Below, in pieces: positions 7,670 through 16,836 of a stretch of 58,995 bases of DNA. The DNA comes from Methylobacterium bullatum (GTDB lineage Bacteria; Pseudomonadota; Alphaproteobacteria; Rhizobiales; Beijerinckiaceae). The translations under genes and the position numbers were made by a program. The notes beneath the pieces are model-generated. The model saw nothing but the letters and a program-made list of their open reading frames with translations. It did not search any database and was not told the DNA's origin. Location: NCBI RefSeq assembly GCF_014845095.1, contig NZ_NKUG01000010.1:1-58995 (forward strand), given 5' to 3'. Position 1 is the first letter of the stretch; the number at the start of each line of letters is the position of its first letter.

Positions 7670-7700
7670 TTTGCAATTTACCTCTGTCGGTAAATGCAAA
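7670..7700. promoter_or_regulatory. candidate operator upstream of the ldtR-like gene
   Basis: TTTACC (7677-7682) and GGTAAA (7689-7694) are perfect inverted repeats six bases apart. The symmetry extends to TTTGCAATTTACC against GGTAAATGCAAA with one inserted base. The site lies in the AT-rich gap between the ldtR-like gene and the DUF6163-like gene. A MarR dimer site is the natural reading, but this is unproven. Confidence 0.4.
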
Positions 7701-7726
7701 ATGAAAGTAATCCAGTAAGGTGTTGT

Positions 7727-8194
7727 TTACCTGACCTCGCGCGCCGCAGCCCAAGACAAAGCGAAATAGATCACAACAATAGCACCCAGGCTTCCGAGGA
7801 CCGGGATCGACATCGGCAGCAGATGCGGCGTGAGGATCGCCAGGGTGACGGCACTCGTGGCGGCCAGCAACCAGACCACACCGCCCCAGGCGCTGGTGAG
7901 CCACATCCCGATCGCCGCCATGAAGTCGATCACGGCGAAGTAGACGATGACCGTCTGGCGGCCGAGCGATTCGGCTTCGAACGGGCGCGCCCCCGGAAAG
8001 ATGTCGAGGATCGTCGCCCAGGTCGAGACGCCTTTCGCCAGCCACAACACGGCCGTGACGCGCATGAACCAGACCAGGACCACGTCCCACCCCGTCTGCG
8101 GCGCACGCGGCGACCGCTCGATGCGGTCACCGGCCACGTCGTTGGCGCGCCCGCGCCCGTCCCGCGTTGCGCCGACCTTGGTCAGTCCCCTCAT
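7727..8194 (-). CDS. small membrane protein, DUF6163-like
   Basis: The protein has 155 residues with a polar, Arg-rich N-terminus of about 36 residues, then four membrane helices: VVLVWFMRVTAVLWLAKGV, TVIVYFAVIDFMAAIGMWL, VVWLLAATSAVTLAIL and IPVLGSLGAIVVIYFALSW. It resembles the DUF6163 family, found in Rhizobiales and of unknown function. The start ATG at 8194 overlaps the stop of the upstream hydrolase as ATGA, so it is translated from the same message. An ldtR-like regulator follows in the same direction, and membrane protein and regulator may work together in envelope stress. Confidence 0.65.
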   Translation of the reverse strand: MRGLTKVGATRDGRGRANDVAGDRIERSPRAPQTGWDVVLVWFMRVTAVLWLAKGVSTWATILDIFPGARPFEAESLGRQTVIVYFAVIDFMAAIGMWLTSAWGGVVWLLAATSAVTLAILTPHLLPMSIPVLGSLGAIVVIYFALSWAAAREVR

Positions 8195-9285
8195 GACGGC
8201 ATCCTTTCCGATCCATCGAATGTCGCCGATCCATCGAATCTCGGCGCGTCGCCGTCCGGCAGGTCGGTGAAGGCCTCGGCGATCCCGGCCGGGTCCACGT
8301 CGGCCAGGGCGGCGGGCCGCCAGTCCGGGCGGTTGTCCTTGTCCACCAGCACGGCGCGGACCCCTTCGTGGAAGTCGTGCCAATGCATGGCCCGCATGGC
8401 GAGGCGATACTCCGCCTGCATCGCCTCGGCGAAGTCCATGCCGATGCCCCGCCTCATCTGCTCGTGTGCGATGCACAGGGAGTGGGGAGAGCGCGTGCGC
8501 ATCAGCGCGGCGGTCTCGGTGGCGAAGGGCGACCCGTCCGCGTCGAGTCTCGCGAGGATCCCGGCGACGCTGTCGGCGGAGAAACAAGCCTCGATCGTGG
8601 CGCCATGCGCCGTGATCGGACCGACCTCGGGAAAGGCCGTCGCGTGGCGGTCGAAAGCCCGTTCGATGGCGCCACCGCCGGCCAGCTCGTCCGTGATGGC
8701 GTCGAAATTCTCCGCCGCCGCATGGTGGGTGGCGAGCCCCAGAGCGCGGGCATCGCCGGCACCGATCCGGGCGCCGGTCAGGGCCAGATAGACCCCTGCG
8801 CGACCGGCCAGGCGCGGAAGCGAATGGGTCATTCCCACATCGGGAAAAAACCCAATTCCCACTTCCGGCATCGCCAGGGTGTAGCGCTCCGAGGACACCC
8901 GGTGGCTCCCGTGCAGGGACAAACCCACCCCGCCGCCCATGACGATCCCCTCGATCAGGGCGATGTAGGGTTTCGTATAGCGCTGCACATAGGCGTTGAG
9001 GTGGTACTCCGCGAGCCAGAACCGCCTCACCTCGTCGTCCAGCCCCCGGCGGGCGAGGTCGTGGATCTGGCGGATGTCACCGCCGGCGCAGAACGCCCTC
9101 CCGCCCCGGCCGCGGACGACTACGCGGGTGATCGTGTCGTCGCGCTCCCATTCCGACAGGGCGCGATACATCGCCGTCGTCATGGAGACCGTGAGCGCGT
9201 TCAAGGCTTTAGGCCGGTTCAGGGTGATCAGGCCGGCGTGCCCGCGCCGCTCGAACAGGATCTCCGGTTCGTCTGCGCCTGTCAT
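8191..9285 (-). CDS. 3-hydroxyisobutyryl-CoA hydrolase (enoyl-CoA hydratase superfamily)
   Basis: This crotonase-fold protein of 364 residues has the length of 3-hydroxyisobutyryl-CoA hydrolases (EC 3.1.2.4), which release free 3-hydroxyisobutyrate in valine breakdown; plain enoyl-CoA hydratases are about 100 residues shorter. Visible are the N-terminal LITLNRPKALNALT, the first oxyanion loop GRAFCAGGDIRQIHD, the second oxyanion segment IEGIVMGGGVGLSLHG and the diagnostic MPEVGIGFFPDVG. The C-terminal extension (about 265-364) contains the MRRGIGMDFAEAMQAEYRLA segment of this subgroup. Start ATG at 9285, divergent from hemB. It overlaps the DUF6163-like gene by four bases. Some paralogues act on other acyl-CoAs. 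Confidence 0.87.
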   Translation of the reverse strand: MTGADEPEILFERRGHAGLITLNRPKALNALTVSMTTAMYRALSEWERDDTITRVVVRGRGGRAFCAGGDIRQIHDLARRGLDDEVRRFWLAEYHLNAYVQRYTKPYIALIEGIVMGGGVGLSLHGSHRVSSERYTLAMPEVGIGFFPDVGMTHSLPRLAGRAGVYLALTGARIGAGDARALGLATHHAAAENFDAITDELAGGGAIERAFDRHATAFPEVGPITAHGATIEACFSADSVAGILARLDADGSPFATETAALMRTRSPHSLCIAHEQMRRGIGMDFAEAMQAEYRLAMRAMHWHDFHEGVRAVLVDKDNRPDWRPAALADVDPAGIAEAFTDLPDGDAPRFDGSATFDGSERMPS

Positions 9286-9475
9286 CCATCGTCTCCGATT
9301 GGCCTCCGGTCGGCGGCTGCCTCACCCTCGGGGGCTCGCGGGATTCCGCGCGTCGCGCGGTGCGGGGTTGAGGAAACGCCGCGTTCACCGTGTCGCTTAG
9401 ACGAACTCTGTCGTGACCCGTCAATCGGGGGGCGGCGATCGGCCCGGGTTTCGAAGAGTTTTGGGGATGTGTTAG

Positions 9476-10576
<1,101 letters not shown>

Positions 10577-10577
10577 G

Positions 10578-10952
10578 ATGCGCCCGCGGGCGGCTTGGCC
10601 CGCCGGCGCGCTCCTGCCGATCGCGGTCGTCGCATTCCTGACGGCCTGCGACAGCTCCGTCGACCGGCTGCGGATCACCACCTGCCGGCGGACGCTTCCC
10701 GCGCTGGTGGCAGCCGACCTCTCGCCCCGTCTGCTCCATGTCGGCCGTGGATCGGCGCCCGACAGCGTGCGCGTCGATTACGCTTTGGGCCAACGCCAGC
10801 ACCGCATCGACTGCCTGTTCGACGGCGGCGCGGGTCTCATCGGCATCCGCATGGACCACAAGGCGGTGTCGGGCGGGGCGCTTTTCATGCTTAAGAAATA
10901 CTATCTCGAAACATTAGATTCCGAAGCAAACGACCCCGCGCCGGCGCGCTAG
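10578..10952 (+). CDS. putative lipoprotein of unknown function
   Basis: The 124-residue protein begins with a signal sequence and lipobox (AFLTAC, Cys at about residue 25), so it is predicted to be an outer or inner membrane lipoprotein. Two further cysteines (TTCRR, HRIDCLF) could pair in the periplasm. The C-terminus (ALFMLKKYYLETL) is helical. I do not recognise the family. It starts one base after the hemB stop and therefore relies on translational coupling with hemB. Confidence 0.6.
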   Translation: MRPRAAWPAGALLPIAVVAFLTACDSSVDRLRITTCRRTLPALVAADLSPRLLHVGRGSAPDSVRVDYALGQRQHRIDCLFDGGAGLIGIRMDHKAVSGGALFMLKKYYLETLDSEANDPAPAR

Positions 10953-11125
10953 GCATTCGCGCGGCCCTGGCATTCTTATTGCTTCGGTTTGCTTGGGGAG
11001 GCGGCAGGATTGTCTCTGACCGGCAGACCTCGAAACGTTCGCAGTCGCCTGCCGGCCAATCTCAGTCTTGAATACATATACGAAATACCAAGCGCTGAGC
11101 TTGGGCGGTCCATTTTGAGGATGCG

Positions 11126-12184
11126 ATGTCGACAAAACTGAACGAGATAGATCACCCGGCCGACAGTCTCTCGATGCTCGTCGAGACATCGACCCAGCAG
11201 CTGAAGTCTCTCACCCATCGTAGCGTCGGCTCGATCAAGTCCATCACACGGCGCATGAATCTGCTGGCCCTGAACGCCCTCATCGAAGCGGCGCATGCGG
11301 GCGAGCGCGGCGCCGGCTTCTCCGTCGTCGCCAATGAGGTTCGCAGCGTCGCGGGCGAAATCGAGGGTCTGGTCTCGGGCCTCGGCAGCGCTCTCGGCGA
11401 CGGCGTCGACAGCCTGACCCAAGCCGTGGAGCACTTGGCCAGCGAGAGCCGTTCCGCGCGCTGCATCGATCTCGCCCTCAACGCCGTGGAGATCATCGAC
11501 CGCAATCTCTACGAGCGGACCTGCGACGTGAGGTGGTGGGCGACCGATGCCGCGGTGGTCGCATGCGCGGTCTCTCCGACCGAAGCGGTCAGAAACCACG
11601 CCTCCCACCGGCTCGGAGTCATCCTCTCCGCCTACACGGTCTATCTCGATCTCTGGCTGTGCAGCCTCGACGGCAAAGTCATCGCCAATGGCCGGCCCGA
11701 CCGGTTCAATGTCGTCGGCCAGGATGTGAGCCAGGAGCCGTGGTTCGCCCGCGCCAAGCCGCTGGCCTCCGGCGATGAGTTCGCGGTGGCCAACGTGGCA
11801 CGGGTCGCCGCGCTCAACGGCGCACAGAGCGCCACCTATGTCGCCTCGGTGCGGGAAGGCGGCGAGGCGAACGGCAAGCCCATCGGCTTTCTCGCGATCC
11901 ATTTCGATTGGGAACCGCAGGCACGCACCATCGTCGAGGGCGTCCGCCTCGCGCCGGCGGAGCGGGCCCATAGCCGTGTCATGCTGCTCGATGCCGAGAA
12001 CCGCGTCATCGCCTGTTCCAAGGGCAATGGCCTCCTCACCGAGCGCTATCCCCTCCGCACGGACGGACGGAGCCAGGGAAGCTACATCGATGCAGCGGGG
12101 CGCCTCGTCGCCTTCCACGAGACCCCGGGCTACGAGACGTATCGCGGACTGGGATGGCGCGGCGTGATCGAGCAATCCGCCTGA
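11126..12184 (+). CDS. soluble chemotaxis-receptor-like protein with MCP hairpin before a sensor domain
   Basis: The 352-residue protein lacks any membrane helix. Residues about 45-75 contain the hairpin-tip signature of methyl-accepting chemotaxis proteins (MNLLALNALIEAAHAGERG, then FSVVANEVRSVAGE), which binds CheA/CheW. The rest (about 110-350) resembles a Cache/PAS-type ligand domain: LGVILSAYTVYLDLWLCSLDG, PWFARAKPLASGDEF, GFLAIHFDWEP, RVMLLDAENRVIA. The order is reversed compared with ordinary receptors, where the sensor precedes the signalling domain. The coiled-coil arms are short, so it may not form a full receptor array. Start ATG at 11126 follows GAGG. Confidence 0.75.
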   Translation: MSTKLNEIDHPADSLSMLVETSTQQLKSLTHRSVGSIKSITRRMNLLALNALIEAAHAGERGAGFSVVANEVRSVAGEIEGLVSGLGSALGDGVDSLTQAVEHLASESRSARCIDLALNAVEIIDRNLYERTCDVRWWATDAAVVACAVSPTEAVRNHASHRLGVILSAYTVYLDLWLCSLDGKVIANGRPDRFNVVGQDVSQEPWFARAKPLASGDEFAVANVARVAALNGAQSATYVASVREGGEANGKPIGFLAIHFDWEPQARTIVEGVRLAPAERAHSRVMLLDAENRVIACSKGNGLLTERYPLRTDGRSQGSYIDAAGRLVAFHETPGYETYRGLGWRGVIEQSA

Positions 12185-12286
12185 CCTCGAACCCGACAAA
12201 GCCCGTGCGACCTTGAGCGAAGGCATGGGTCCTCCCATGTCTTCTTCATGAGGGAGAATCGTCTCCCCTCTCGAAGGCTATCGGCC

Positions 12287-12784
12287 ATGCTCAATACGCC
12301 CCCAGGCTACGACCCCGCCGGCTATGCCGAGCGCTACGGGACCGGGTTCCCGAACGCCCTCCCGGTCCCCTTCGTCAGGGCGAGCCTCGGGGCGCGCTTC
12401 GTCGCCTATCTCCTCGACATCCTCTTCATCCTGGGCTTCACCGCGCTCCTCACCCTGGCGATCACGGTGCTCGGAGTGCTGACCTTCGGCCTCGGCTGGA
12501 CCCTGTTTGCGATCCTTCCCGCCAGCGGCATCCTCTACAGCGCGGTGACGGTGGGCGGCGCCGCCCAGAGCACCTGGGGCATGCGGATGATGGGTTTGCG
12601 CGTGGTGACTCCGGCCAGCGGCCTGCGGGTGGATTTCCTCACCGCCGCCATCCACGCCCTGCTGTTCTACGTCGCCATCTCGACGTTCCTGCTGTGGTTC
12701 GTCGATATCCTGTTCGGGCTCATGAGGTCGGACCGGCGCCTGGGCCACGACGTGCTCGTCGGTCTGGCGGTGGTGCGGGTCTGA
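12287..12784 (+). CDS. RDD-family membrane protein
   Basis: The protein has 165 residues with an N-terminal cytosolic segment and three or four membrane helices. The RDD family pattern is visible as LGARFVAYLLDILFILGF (Arg and Asp in helix 1), the TWGMRMMGLRVV cytosolic motif and the terminal RRLGHDVLVGLAVVRV. RDD proteins are small membrane proteins; some act in ion exchange, most are uncharacterised. The ATG at 12287 gives MLNTPPGYDPAGYAERYG; an in-frame ATG 13 codons earlier is less likely because its extension is basic and atypical. Confidence 0.8.
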   Translation: MLNTPPGYDPAGYAERYGTGFPNALPVPFVRASLGARFVAYLLDILFILGFTALLTLAITVLGVLTFGLGWTLFAILPASGILYSAVTVGGAAQSTWGMRMMGLRVVTPASGLRVDFLTAAIHALLFYVAISTFLLWFVDILFGLMRSDRRLGHDVLVGLAVVRV

Positions 12785-12818
12785 GCCTACCGGGCGAAAT
12801 CCAGCTGGGACTTCGCCA

Positions 12819-14048
12819 CTACCGCGACAGGGAGGGAGGCTGGGGAATGCCGAGGTCTCCGCCGCCCTTCGCCAGAGCGGCATCGCTCTGGTGGACCTGC
12901 TTCTCCCGGTCCGGCTGCTTTTCGAAGCGCCGCCATACGGTGAGGGCCGACAGCACGTAATTGCAGGCTGCGCCCACCAGAATGCCCGCTCCCGTGGCCA
13001 GCCACCAGATGCCGGTCCCGGTGTAGATGAGGTGGGCAACGAGAATATTGTTGAACGCGCCGCAGGAGCAGGACAGGCAGAAGACCGCGAGCCCGCGCAG
13101 GAGGTCGGCGCCGACGATCCGCTGGTCCCGATACGTCAGGATGTTGTTCAGGAAGAAGTTGGCCGTCATCGCGCCGAGCGTGGCGATGGTCTGGGACATC
13201 AGAAAATTGTCGTTCAGGGCGAAGAGCATGAGCCCCAGCAGCGACAGGTGGACGAGGACGCCGAGGCCGCCGACGAGGGCGAAGGAGACGAACCGGGTCG
13301 GGAGCACGCCGAAGGCCGATTTCGCGATGAGAAGGACCGCGAAATCGAAGAGAACCCTTTCGTCGAGCTTGCTCTGTCCGGTCAGTCGAGGGCCGAAGAC
13401 ATAGGGGACTTCCCCGATCTTCAGCGACCGGCCGCCCTGGGCCAGGATATCCGCCAGGAGCTTGAAGCCGTCGCGGCTCAGGCGTGGCGCGGCCTTCACC
13501 AGAATGCTCCGGCGCATGAGGAAGAAGCCGCTCATGGGATCGCTGGTCTGGACCCGGAGAAAGGCGCGCACCAGCCGGTTTCCGGCATTGCTCAGGGCCT
13601 TGCGGACCGACGAGAAGGCCGCCACGTCGGGATCGTCGAGGTAGCGGCTGGCGATGACCACGTCGCAATCGGTGGACATCATCAGATCGAGCATCGGCGT
13701 CAGCGTCGCCGGTTCGTGCTGCAGGTCCGCATCCATCACGGCGACGAGGTCGGAACGGGCCGCCAGCATCCCCTCGATACAGGCTCCCGCGAGCCCCCGC
13801 CGGCCGGTCCGGGTGATGATCCTGATCCGCGGATCGCTCCTCGCCAGTTCTTCGACGACGGCGGATGTGCCATCGGGCGAATTGTCGTCGACGACGATCA
13901 CCTCGAAACGGTGCGGCGCGAGCGCGGTGGCGATCCGGCCGCAGATGACGGCGATGTTGTCCCGCTCGTTGAAGGTGGGGATGACGATCGTGAGGAGGGG
14001 CCGATCCGCCTGCGAAGCGGACGATGTCTGGGTAGAGGGAAGCGTCAC
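12819..14048 (-). CDS. fused polyprenyl-sugar glycosyltransferase (GT2) and GtrA domain
   Basis: Residues about 18-240 form a GT2 domain of the dolichol-phosphate mannosyltransferase type: LTIVIPTFNERDNI, VIVVDDNSPDGT, VAVMDADLQHEP (DxD-like metal site), SDPMSGFFLMRR. Residues about 250-375 are a GtrA-like four-helix membrane domain (RFVSFALVGGLGVLVHL, MTANFFLNNILTYRD, GIWWLATGAGILVGAACNYV). Such proteins load a sugar onto undecaprenyl phosphate and help flip it for a GT-C enzyme. The start overlaps the stop of the upstream ArnT-like gene by ATGA, so donor and user enzymes are made together. Likely role: decoration of lipopolysaccharide or another envelope glycan (inferred). Confidence 0.88.
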   Translation of the reverse strand: MTLPSTQTSSASQADRPLLTIVIPTFNERDNIAVICGRIATALAPHRFEVIVVDDNSPDGTSAVVEELARSDPRIRIITRTGRRGLAGACIEGMLAARSDLVAVMDADLQHEPATLTPMLDLMMSTDCDVVIASRYLDDPDVAAFSSVRKALSNAGNRLVRAFLRVQTSDPMSGFFLMRRSILVKAAPRLSRDGFKLLADILAQGGRSLKIGEVPYVFGPRLTGQSKLDERVLFDFAVLLIAKSAFGVLPTRFVSFALVGGLGVLVHLSLLGLMLFALNDNFLMSQTIATLGAMTANFFLNNILTYRDQRIVGADLLRGLAVFCLSCSCGAFNNILVAHLIYTGTGIWWLATGAGILVGAACNYVLSALTVWRRFEKQPDREKQVHQSDAALAKGGGDLGIPQPPSLSR

Positions 14049-15640
14049 TGGCGGCCTTTCGCGCCGATCCTGGGCTTTGGCCAGGTCCCATCGAAATGGG
14101 TCGCCCGGACGATCCTGAGATCATGCATCTTACGCCCGTGGAAATTCAGGCGGATGGGCACATCTTCCGAGAACGTCTCGAAATGCCCGTCGAGATTATA
14201 TCTGACCGCATCGAGATTGGCATACCTGTCTACGATGACGGCATCCATGCCGCGGAATTTCTCGGCATCGGCGAGATACGTGAAGTGGATGTTGTCGCCC
14301 GCGAGGCACAGACTGCGGAATCTGTCCCCGACGGCATAGAAGGCCTTGGCGCAATCCTCCCAACGGGTCGCGGCGATGAAGGTGCGCGAGGGATCGAACC
14401 CGCGCGCCGTCAGCGCGACGGGAAGATCGTCCCAATCGTAGAGTTCCAGCAGGATCGGGTCCTGCGACCGGAAAGCCTTGGCCGGGGCGACCCGCTCGGC
14501 CCAGCCGGTGAAGACATGGGTCATGAGAAGACCGATCACCAGGATCGTCGTCGCGGCCAGGGTGGCGAGCCAGCGCCGTGCGGCGTCCGGCCGATCGGCG
14601 GCGAGGCCACCCGCCCAGGCGCCGACGAGGGGCAGCAATGGAAGATAGCCCATGGAGGCCCAGTGATAGCCGCGCAGCGGGTGGCTGCTCCACACCATGA
14701 CGCCGAAGATGAACAGGAGGACCGGCGCGGACATGCAGGCCAGAAGCCACGGCCCCTCCTGCCTCGGCCCGTTTCGAAGGCCGCGATACAGCATGTACAG
14801 TGCCGGGCCGAACACGAGAGGATGGACGATCAAGACCTGTGTCAGGGTCCAGCGGAATGCCCGCGCCATGTTGATGCTGCCGTCCCCACCGGCGCGGGCA
14901 CCTTGATACAGGAAGGAGACCCAGCCGTGCTCGGCGTTCCAGACGATGACCGGGAGAAGCGGCACCAGCAGGACAACGAGGCCGAGATAGGTGGCGGGCC
15001 GCAGGAGCCAGCGCCTCCCCTCCGCCCGGCTCGCCACGGCGACGAGCAGTCCGGGGACCAGGAGGATCGCGAGATACTTGGACGCGAGGGCGCATCCGAA
15101 CAGGAATGCGCAGGTGTACCAGATCCCGTTGTCGCGGATGCGCGACGCGGCGAAGTCGATGTGAAGAAACGTCAGCAGGGCCGCGAGAATGAAGACGGTC
15201 ATCGGCCCGTTCGTCTGGGCGAGACTCCCATCCGAAAGTCCGAGAAGCGGCGACAGCAGATAGGCGCAGACCGCGTAGAATCCCGCACGGGAATCGAAGA
15301 GACGCGTCGTGATCCGATAGATCAGCCAGCCCGAGATCACCGACATGACGAGGAACGGCAGGCGCACGATCAAGGCATCGTCGGAGCCGAACAGGCGCAT
15401 GGCGCCCGCGATCGTCCACCATGTCAGCGGCGGCTGGTCGAAGAACGAGAGCGACGGCTGCCTCGCGACGACCGCACCGTAGGTTTCCATAAAGGTGAGG
15501 TCGAGGAACCGCACCACCACGAGACGGGCGAGGAAAGAGGCGATCAGGACAGCGACGACACGACGGGTGTAATCCGCAGGTCCGGCTTCCTCACGCGAGG
15601 GACCGGCCGAGGCTTCACGCGAACGGTCGGAACGCGGCAT
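14045..15640 (-). CDS. ArnT/PMT-like GT39-family glycosyltransferase
   Basis: The 531-residue integral membrane protein has about a dozen hydrophobic helices and a C-terminal periplasmic domain. The first loop has the GT-C acidic site context (FLDLTFMETYGAVVARQPS) and the FFDQPPLTWWTIAGAMRL segment of the PMT_2/ArnT group. These enzymes use a polyprenyl-phosphate sugar on the periplasmic face. The following gene, a GT2-GtrA fusion, would supply that donor. Start ATG at 15640; the first 25 residues are polar. The acceptor cannot be told from sequence. Confidence 0.82.
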   Translation of the reverse strand: MPRSDRSREASAGPSREEAGPADYTRRVVAVLIASFLARLVVVRFLDLTFMETYGAVVARQPSLSFFDQPPLTWWTIAGAMRLFGSDDALIVRLPFLVMSVISGWLIYRITTRLFDSRAGFYAVCAYLLSPLLGLSDGSLAQTNGPMTVFILAALLTFLHIDFAASRIRDNGIWYTCAFLFGCALASKYLAILLVPGLLVAVASRAEGRRWLLRPATYLGLVVLLVPLLPVIVWNAEHGWVSFLYQGARAGGDGSINMARAFRWTLTQVLIVHPLVFGPALYMLYRGLRNGPRQEGPWLLACMSAPVLLFIFGVMVWSSHPLRGYHWASMGYLPLLPLVGAWAGGLAADRPDAARRWLATLAATTILVIGLLMTHVFTGWAERVAPAKAFRSQDPILLELYDWDDLPVALTARGFDPSRTFIAATRWEDCAKAFYAVGDRFRSLCLAGDNIHFTYLADAEKFRGMDAVIVDRYANLDAVRYNLDGHFETFSEDVPIRLNFHGRKMHDLRIVRATHFDGTWPKPRIGAKGRQ

Positions 15641-16041
15641 CGATGTTGCGAGAGCGTTGATGAGACGATTTCCCTATCCGGTCTTGAAAGATCGGGTCAC
15701 GCTCGGCAGCGGCGGGGACCGGCGATCCCGTGAAGCCGCCTCACGTGTTCCGGCCCACCCCCGGAAGGCGGCGGGCACCATGCGCGCGCGAACTTTGCCA
15801 CCGTGTTTCCGCCCGTCACCGATGGCCACCCCGCGACAACGGGTGCATTCATCCCGAATTGGGTCGGAAACGCGACCGGTCTACCTATGGCGCCATTGAT
15901 AGGGGCAGCAGCCCTGCCATGCCAGCCACCCTTCGCGAAAATGGGGCGCTGCGACGCTCACCCACTTGAGCCCCGCCACGGGGCGGGTACACTCGTCTCG
16001 TGCGGGGAACGCTCCCGCCGGCCCCGAGGTCAGCTGCAAGC
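15641..16041. other. intergenic region upstream of bpt
   Basis: No credible gene is visible in these 401 bases. A short stem GCCCCGCC/GGCGGG lies near 15970-15986, about 55 bases before the bpt start. The remainder shows no repeat or RNA gene that I can identify. Confidence 0.4.
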
Positions 16042-16788
16042 GTGACGAGCCATCCCCGCGACACACCGCAATTCTATCTGACGGCGCCTTCGCCCTGCCC
16101 TTACCTGCCGGGGCAAGAGGAACGGAAGGTGTTCACCCATCTCGTGGGGCGGCGCGCCCGCGACCTCAACGAGATCCTCACCCAGGGCGGCTTCCGGCGC
16201 TCGCAGACCATCGCCTATCGGCCGGCCTGCGAGACCTGCCGGGCCTGTATCTCGGTGCGGGTGGTGGTGGCCGATTTCCTGCCTTCGGCGAGTCATCGCC
16301 GCATCCTTCAGCGAAACGCCGATCTCATTGGCAATCCCGAGCCCAACCGCCCGGCCTCGGAGCAATATGCCCTGTTTCGCCGCTATCTCGATGCGCGCCA
16401 TGGCGATGGCGGCATGGTCGACATGACCGTGCTCGACTACGCCATGATGATCGAGGACAGCCATGTGGACACCCATCTCGTGGCCTATCGTCGGCGCGGT
16501 CCCGATACGGCGATCAACGGAAGGGGCACCGGGCCGACCGTGGCCCTGTGCCTGACGGACGTACTCTCCGACGGATTGTCGATGGTCTACTCGTTCTACG
16601 ATCCGGCGGAGGCCCAGCGTTCGCTCGGGACCTTCATGATCCTCGACCATATCCGCCGCGCCGCCTCCCTCGGCCTGCCGTATCTCTATCTCGGCTATTG
16701 GGTCGATGGCTCGCGCAAGATGGACTACAAGGCCCGCTTCCGGCCTCAGGAACGCTTGATGGGACCGGGCTGGCAGCGGGTGGAATAG
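16042..16788 (+). CDS. bpt: aspartate/glutamate leucyltransferase (Bpt, ATE family)
   Basis: Bpt transfers leucine from Leu-tRNA to proteins with N-terminal Asp or Glu and so marks them for ClpS/ClpAP degradation. The 248-residue protein shows [20 protein letters not shown], the Cys motif [12 protein letters not shown], then the transferase core ([53 protein letters not shown]). The frame reads through upstream, and I place the start at GTG 16042 ([13 protein letters not shown]) because family members begin just before the FYLT motif. The gene ends 48 bases from the convergent TonB receptor gene. Confidence 0.92.
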   Translation: MTSHPRDTPQFYLTAPSPCPYLPGQEERKVFTHLVGRRARDLNEILTQGGFRRSQTIAYRPACETCRACISVRVVVADFLPSASHRRILQRNADLIGNPEPNRPASEQYALFRRYLDARHGDGGMVDMTVLDYAMMIEDSHVDTHLVAYRRRGPDTAINGRGTGPTVALCLTDVLSDGLSMVYSFYDPAEAQRSLGTFMILDHIRRAASLGLPYLYLGYWVDGSRKMDYKARFRPQERLMGPGWQRVE

Positions 16789-16836
16789 GCCGCCGCCCCG
16801 ATCATTCGCCGGAACGGCGTCGACGCGAACCACGGG

